From NCBI GenBank assembly GCA_049509915.1, contig JBEKZL010000146.1:1-18964 (forward strand): DNA of 18,964 bases, in the 5' to 3' direction. This document shows positions 14,608-18,964 of this stretch, one piece after another. Every line of letters starts with the position of its first letter. Position 1 is the first letter of the stretch. This DNA comes from JBEKYD01 sp049509915. Its GTDB lineage: Bacteria > Acidobacteriota > Terriglobia > Bryobacterales > Bryobacteraceae. Made by a program: the position numbers and the translations under genes. The notes below the pieces were generated by a model. The model saw only the letters and a list, made by a program, of their open reading frames with translations, had not been told where the DNA came from and searched no databases.

Positions 14608-16353
14608 ATGAAGCTGACACTGTTTTGGTGGGTCGCACTGGCCTGCTGCGCCAGTACGATCGCAGCCGGGGCCGAAGCGCAGACCGCCGCGGGCGTCCCT
14701 CATCTCGCCAGGCAAGGAACCGCGACGCAGTTAATCGTCGACGGGAAACCGTTCCTCGCGCTCACCGGAGAACTGGGCAACAACACTGCCACCAGCCTGG
14801 AAAATATGCAGCCCATCTGGTCCCGGCTGGTGGCGGGCAATCTGAACTGCGTGCTGGCGGCGGTGTCGTGGGCCCAGATCGAGCCCGAAGAAGGCCGCTT
14901 CGATTTCGCGGTGGTCGATGGCCTCATCCAGGAGGCGCGGCGCAACAACCTGAAACTCGTGTTCCTGTGGTTTGGCAGTTGGAAGAACGGCCTTTCGAGT
15001 TACGCACCACTGTGGGTAAAGCAGGATTACAAGCGATTCCCGAGGATCAGGATCAAAGGGGGCAAGAGCATCGAGTTGCTGAGCACTTTTGGCGAGGCCA
15101 GCCGCGATGCGGACGCGCGCGCCTATCGCGCCCTGATGCGCTACATCAAGGAAGCGGATGGCCAGCAGCATACCGTGCTCATGATGCAGGTCGAGAACGA
15201 AGTGGGCGTGCTGCGCGATTCGCGCGACCGGTCGGAGCCGGCCAACAAGGCCTTTGCCGGGCCGGTGCCGAAGGAACTGATGGATTACCTTCAGGCGCAC
15301 AAAGAAACCCTTGCCCCGGAACTCCGCGAGGTTTGGGGAGCAAATGGCTTTAAGACGTCCGGAACGTGGGAAGAGGTCTTCGGCCCCGGCAAGCCCGATA
15401 GCGTCGATATGCCCATCCAGACCAACAGTCCTCCGCTGAGCCAGGAGGAGCATCAGACCGGCTGGCGCAAGCTGCACTGGCCGGTAGATGAGATCTTCAT
15501 GGCATGGCAATACGCCCGGTACGTGGGCAAAGTGGTCGCGGAAGGCAACGCGGCATACAACATCCCGATGTATGTGAACGCCTGGCTGCAGCAACCGAAC
15601 ATGGCGTGGCCGGGGACGTATCCGAGCGGCGGCCCGCTGCCGCAAGTGCACGACGTGTGGCGCGCGGGCGCACCGGCGATCGACATTCTCGCGCCGGATC
15701 TCTATCTGCAATATTTCGACGAGGTCTGCGCGCGCTTCACACGCAACGGCAACCCGCTTTTCATTCCGGAGACCGGGACCAACGCGGCCAACGTGCTGAC
15801 GGCCTTCGGCAAGTACGGCGCGATCGGTTATTCGCCTTTTGCAATCGAGCGAGGAGTAAGCGCGGATAGCGATTTGGCCGCAGTCTACCGCCTGGTTGCG
15901 CAGATGACTCCGATGATCGCGGCGCACCAGGGCACGGATTCCATCACCGCCGTGCGGATGAATCAGGGCGATGAGCCGAAGAAAGTCTCCCTGGGGAACT
16001 ATACCCTGGAACTCAGCTATACAGGGCGAGGCCGTGTGCCCATCGCACCCGAGCCAAATGCGATGGCGCGGCCGGCACCGCCGGCAGGACCCGCGCCCAT
16101 GGAAGCGGTCGCAATTCTGATCGCGGCAGGGCCGGACGAATACTACATGGGCGGCGGCGGCCTCCGGATCGCGTTCACGGCGAACACGCCAGGGCCGGCA
16201 ACCGTAGGGCTAGGCATCGTGCAGGAAGGCAAGTTTGTCGATGGCAAGTGGGTGGTGGTGCGCCAACTCGGCGGCGACGACATTGGCCAGGGCGAGATTC
16301 TGCCGCTCCGGCCGAATACCATTCTTCGAGTGGTGGTCTACCGGTATGAATAG
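14608..16353 (+). CDS. GH35/GH42-type beta-galactosidase with DUF5597-like C-terminal domain, secreted (tandem copy 1)
   Basis: A 581-residue exported enzyme from ATG 14608 (signal peptide MKLTLFWWVALACCASTIAAGAEA). Barrel motifs are GTATQLIVDGKPFLALTGE, AVSWAQIEPEEGRFDF and LWFGSWKNG, then acid/base E198 in QVENEVG and nucleophile E388 in LFIPETGT. Compared with its tandem neighbour it carries an extra ~25-residue insert after the EEVFG motif (around PIQTNSPPLSQEEHQTGW) and a proline/alanine-rich segment (RPAPPAGPAP) in the C-terminal domain. It follows the beta-helix hydrolase by 17 bases with only a weak GGGG-type site, so translation may depend on the upstream gene. Its stop overlaps the next start. 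Expected role: removal of beta-galactosyl-type side groups outside the cytoplasm. Confidence 0.9.
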   Translation: MKLTLFWWVALACCASTIAAGAEAQTAAGVPHLARQGTATQLIVDGKPFLALTGELGNNTATSLENMQPIWSRLVAGNLNCVLAAVSWAQIEPEEGRFDFAVVDGLIQEARRNNLKLVFLWFGSWKNGLSSYAPLWVKQDYKRFPRIRIKGGKSIELLSTFGEASRDADARAYRALMRYIKEADGQQHTVLMMQVENEVGVLRDSRDRSEPANKAFAGPVPKELMDYLQAHKETLAPELREVWGANGFKTSGTWEEVFGPGKPDSVDMPIQTNSPPLSQEEHQTGWRKLHWPVDEIFMAWQYARYVGKVVAEGNAAYNIPMYVNAWLQQPNMAWPGTYPSGGPLPQVHDVWRAGAPAIDILAPDLYLQYFDEVCARFTRNGNPLFIPETGTNAANVLTAFGKYGAIGYSPFAIERGVSADSDLAAVYRLVAQMTPMIAAHQGTDSITAVRMNQGDEPKKVSLGNYTLELSYTGRGRVPIAPEPNAMARPAPPAGPAPMEAVAILIAAGPDEYYMGGGGLRIAFTANTPGPATVGLGIVQEGKFVDGKWVVVRQLGGDDIGQGEILPLRPNTILRVVVYRYE

Positions 16354-17995
16354 AACTCTCGTCATTACGGCAATCCTGCTGCCGCTCGCTTCCGCGGTGG
16401 CGTTTTCGCAGACGAAGCCTGCGATGAACATTCCGCATCTCGCGAAACAGGGAACTGCCACGCAGTTGATCGTCGACGGCAAACCGTTCCTGGTCCTGGG
16501 CGCGGAATTGAACAACTCCAGCGCATCGAGCTTGGAGTACCTGCGGCCGCTCTGGCCCAAAATCGCCGCCACCAACCTGAATACCGTGCTGGCAACGGTG
16601 TCTTGGGAATTGATGGAGCCCGAGGAGGGCCAGTTCGATTTCAGCCTGATAGACGGTTTGCTTCAAGATGCCCGGCGCTACAACCTGCGTCTGATCCTGC
16701 TCTGGTTCGGGAGCTGGAAAAACGGCAAGTCGACCTACCAGCCGGTCTGGGTGAAGACTAATCAGCAGCGATTTCCCCTTATCCAGGACGACACGGGCAA
16801 GGGTTTACCGACTCTCAGCACGCTGAGCGACGCCAATCGGGACGCCGATTCGCATGCCTTCGCCGCCTTGATGAAGCACATTCGCGAGGTGGACGGAGAG
16901 GCCCACACGGTCATCATGATTCAGGTGGAGAACGAAGTCGGAGTCCTCGGCCCGTCGCGCGATCACTCGGGGATAGCTAACAGCGCATTCGCGGCGTCCG
17001 TGCCGAAGGAGTTTATGGAGTACCTCCAGAAGCACAAAGACACGCTGATTCCCGAGTTACGCAAGCGCTGGGAAGCTTCCGGCTTCAAGACCGCCGGAAG
17101 CTGGGAAGAGGTTTTCGGCGTTGGCATGGAGACCGACGAATTGTTCATGGCGTGGAACTATGCCCGCTACGTAGGCCACGTCGCGGCCGCGGGCAAAGCC
17201 GAATATCCGTTGCCGATGTTCGTGAACACCTGGCTCCGCCAGGGATCGTTCAAGCCCAGCGAGGACAAGCCCGGTGGCTTTCCGAGCGGCGGCCCGTTGC
17301 CCGAGGTGATGGATGCCTGGAGGGCGGGAGGGCCTGCTATCGACATTCTCGCGCCGGACGTTCACGTACCCAACTACGACGACTGGTGCAAGTGGTACAA
17401 ACAATCCGGGAATCCGCTATTCATCCCCGAGTCCAGGGGAGACGCTCGCGGCGTGGCTCAGGCGTTTGCGACGGCTGGCAAGTATGACGGTATTGGCTAC
17501 TCGCCGTTTGGAATCGACCGGCTTGCGAACCCGGAGGGCGAGCTTGCCAGAGGTTATCAAGTCCTGTCGCAGGTGGCCCCCCTGATTCTGAAGAGGCAGG
17601 GGCTTGGTAAGGTGACGGCCGTGCTAGTGGATAAGGAGACCCCGAGATCCAAGGTGCGGTTGGGCGACTATATGATCGAGGCCCGGTTCGCCGAGCGCAG
17701 TCAGGACCCCAATGCGCCCGTTGCTCCCGCCGTAGACCGCGTGGCCGGCTTGTTCATCCAGTTGGGCTCGGGCGACTACGTGATCGTGGGCAGAAGTATG
17801 AATGTTTACTTCGAGTCGGCCGCGGACCCGGCCCAAAGCGTGGGATTGGCGGTGGTGGAAGAAGGCCAATACGTCAGCGGCCGCTGGGTTCCCGGACGCC
17901 GTCTGAATGGCGACGAGACCCCGGAGTGGAAGGCTCTCTGGTTCGGGGGAGACCGCTACACGATTCAGAAAATCAAGCTATACCGCTACCATTGA
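16346..17995 (+). CDS. GH35/GH42-type beta-galactosidase with DUF5597-like C-terminal domain, secreted (tandem copy 2)
   Basis: A 549-residue exported enzyme from ATG 16346, which overlaps the preceding stop by eight bases and implies translational coupling. Signal peptide MNRTLVITAILLPLASAVAFS is followed by NIPHLAKQGTATQLIVDG, almost the same as the upstream copy's start, so the pair arose by tandem duplication. Acid/base E197 lies in QVENEVG and nucleophile E362 in LFIPESRG. The C-terminal beta domain reads LGSGDYVIVGRSMNVYF and ends IKLYRYH. In place of the upstream copy's QQPNMAWPG it has a shorter, different loop (RQGSFKPSEDKPGGFPSGG), which may mean a different side-chain specificity. 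It lacks the ~25-residue insert of copy 1. Confidence 0.9.
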   Translation: MNRTLVITAILLPLASAVAFSQTKPAMNIPHLAKQGTATQLIVDGKPFLVLGAELNNSSASSLEYLRPLWPKIAATNLNTVLATVSWELMEPEEGQFDFSLIDGLLQDARRYNLRLILLWFGSWKNGKSTYQPVWVKTNQQRFPLIQDDTGKGLPTLSTLSDANRDADSHAFAALMKHIREVDGEAHTVIMIQVENEVGVLGPSRDHSGIANSAFAASVPKEFMEYLQKHKDTLIPELRKRWEASGFKTAGSWEEVFGVGMETDELFMAWNYARYVGHVAAAGKAEYPLPMFVNTWLRQGSFKPSEDKPGGFPSGGPLPEVMDAWRAGGPAIDILAPDVHVPNYDDWCKWYKQSGNPLFIPESRGDARGVAQAFATAGKYDGIGYSPFGIDRLANPEGELARGYQVLSQVAPLILKRQGLGKVTAVLVDKETPRSKVRLGDYMIEARFAERSQDPNAPVAPAVDRVAGLFIQLGSGDYVIVGRSMNVYFESAADPAQSVGLAVVEEGQYVSGRWVPGRRLNGDETPEWKALWFGGDRYTIQKIKLYRYH

Positions 17996-18010
17996 ATGGA
18001 GTTCATCAAC

Positions 18011-18964
18011 ATGAATAAGAATCGGACATTCAGACTCACTACCTTCATCCTGGCCTGCGGCTCGCTGTGGACCGCGTCGGGGCAGGAAGCCAGGCACAAC
18101 TTTCCCTCCGTCCTGCCTGGCAAAGGTCTGGCGCAGCATGATTTCTTTTACGCCGGAGAGGCCAAGACCCAGGACACGTACATCGTGCGCAACGGCAAGG
18201 TCGCCTGGGAGTTTCACGATCCGGCGGGAAAGGGCGAAATCAGCGATGCCATCCTGCTCTCGAACGGCAACGTGCTCATCGCGCACCAATTCGGAATCAC
18301 GCTGATCGACCGTAATAAAAAGAAGCTCTGGAACTATGACGCTCCGGCTGGCACGGAGATCCATACGGCGCAGCCGATCGGCCATGATAAGGTGCTTTAC
18401 GTGCAAAACGGCGACCCGGCTAAAGTTGTGGTCGTGAACATCGTCACCGGCAAGACCGAGCGCGAGTTTGTCGTGCCGGTCAAGAACCCCAAGAGCGTCC
18501 ATGGACACTTCCGCCACGCCCGTCTTACCGAGGCTGGCACCTTGCTGGTGGCCCACATGGACATGAACAAACTCGTCGAGTACGATGCCACCGGCAAGGA
18601 ACTATGGTCGTACTCGGCGGGCGCGGCCACCTGGTCGGCGGAGCGGTTGAAGAACGGCAATACTCTCATGGCGGGGGCGAGACTGGTTCGCGAGGTGAAC
18701 CCCACCGGGGCGACGGTTTGGGAGTTCACTCCCGCAGACGTGCCGGACTACCTGTTCAACTCGATGCAAATCGCGAAGCGGCTGCCCAACGGGAACACGC
18801 TCATCAACACCTGGTTCAACCAGTGGAACGGGCCCGCGGATCCCGCCACGGCGCCCGTACAGGCGCTGGAAGTTACGCCGGACAAGAAAGTGGTTTGGGC
18901 GTTGCGCGCGTGGGGAAACCCGGTGGATCTCGGTCCCTCAACCACGCTTCAGTTACTCGACCAG
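18011..18964 (+). CDS. Secreted beta-propeller protein (PQQ/arylsulfotransferase-like repeats), partial
   Basis: The frame is open from ATG 18011 to the window end (318 codons, 3' end missing). The signal peptide MNKNRTFRLTTFILACGSLWTASG is followed by repeated blades of the form xSNGNVLIAHxxG-ITLIDRNKKKLWNY, LKNGNTLMAG-LVREVNPTGATVWEF and LPNGNTLINTW-ALEVTPDKKVVWAL. This spacing of NGNT-L and VW/LW motifs is typical of PQQ-like or ASST-like six-bladed propellers. No catalytic residues are recognised; it may bind sugar or serve as a scaffold. GGAG at 17998-18001 fits the chosen start; an in-frame ATG at 17996 is the alternative. It starts 15 bases after the GH35 stop, so it belongs to the same operon. 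Confidence 0.8.
   Translation, partial: MNKNRTFRLTTFILACGSLWTASGQEARHNFPSVLPGKGLAQHDFFYAGEAKTQDTYIVRNGKVAWEFHDPAGKGEISDAILLSNGNVLIAHQFGITLIDRNKKKLWNYDAPAGTEIHTAQPIGHDKVLYVQNGDPAKVVVVNIVTGKTEREFVVPVKNPKSVHGHFRHARLTEAGTLLVAHMDMNKLVEYDATGKELWSYSAGAATWSAERLKNGNTLMAGARLVREVNPTGATVWEFTPADVPDYLFNSMQIAKRLPNGNTLINTWFNQWNGPADPATAPVQALEVTPDKKVVWALRAWGNPVDLGPSTTLQLLDQ

Overview
The window looks like a chromosomal stretch of a GC-rich soil bacterium of the Acidobacteriota, most like the Solibacter/Bryobacterales group. This is inferred from gene content: many exported glycoside hydrolases in paralogous sets, Tat-exported enolase-family proteins and secreted beta-propellers. It is not proven by a marker gene. 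No tRNA, rRNA, CRISPR array or replication origin was seen.

Layout. 1-1606 is a wreck: the frameshifted N-terminal part of a GH35/GH42-type beta-galactosidase gene (+) abuts a 3'-truncated group II intron (-) with the first half of its reverse transcriptase. 1658-2713 (-) encodes an exported metallo-beta-lactamase-fold protein. 2907-3233 (+) is the C-terminal third of a D-2-hydroxyacid dehydrogenase. 3596-5050 (+) is a Tat-exported enolase-superfamily (mandelate racemase-like) enzyme. It converges on 5169-6101 (-), a Sec-exported RraA/HMG-aldolase-like protein. From a 399-bp divergent region, 6501-10394 (+) is one open frame joining a GH35-type enzyme to a complete GH3 enzyme that has its own promoter-like sequence, RBS and signal peptide. 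Two decayed C-terminal ends of GH35-type genes follow (10475-10834 + and about 10868-10930 -). 11001-12755 (-) is an intact GH35-type enzyme. It diverges from a tight operon (12980 to the window end, +): a parallel beta-helix hydrolase of clan GH-N, two tandem GH35-type enzymes that overlap by 8 bp, and a secreted beta-propeller cut by the window end.

How it fits together. The set reads as an extracytoplasmic polysaccharide-degradation locus. The beta-helix enzyme would cut a backbone, the four intact GH35-type enzymes would remove beta-galactose-like side groups, and GH3 would release terminal sugars. The exported enolase-family enzyme and RraA/aldolase-like protein suggest that a sugar-acid product is also handled outside the cytoplasm. 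The true substrate cannot be read from sequence.

The locus is also a graveyard of one gene family: four intact and three broken GH35-type copies in 19 kb, in at least two subfamilies. The most notable items are the GH35-GH3 read-through frame, the exported enolase/aldolase pair, the GH49-like active-site spacing of the beta-helix enzyme, the intron/pseudogene junction, and a probable leaderless promoter at 12765-12793.
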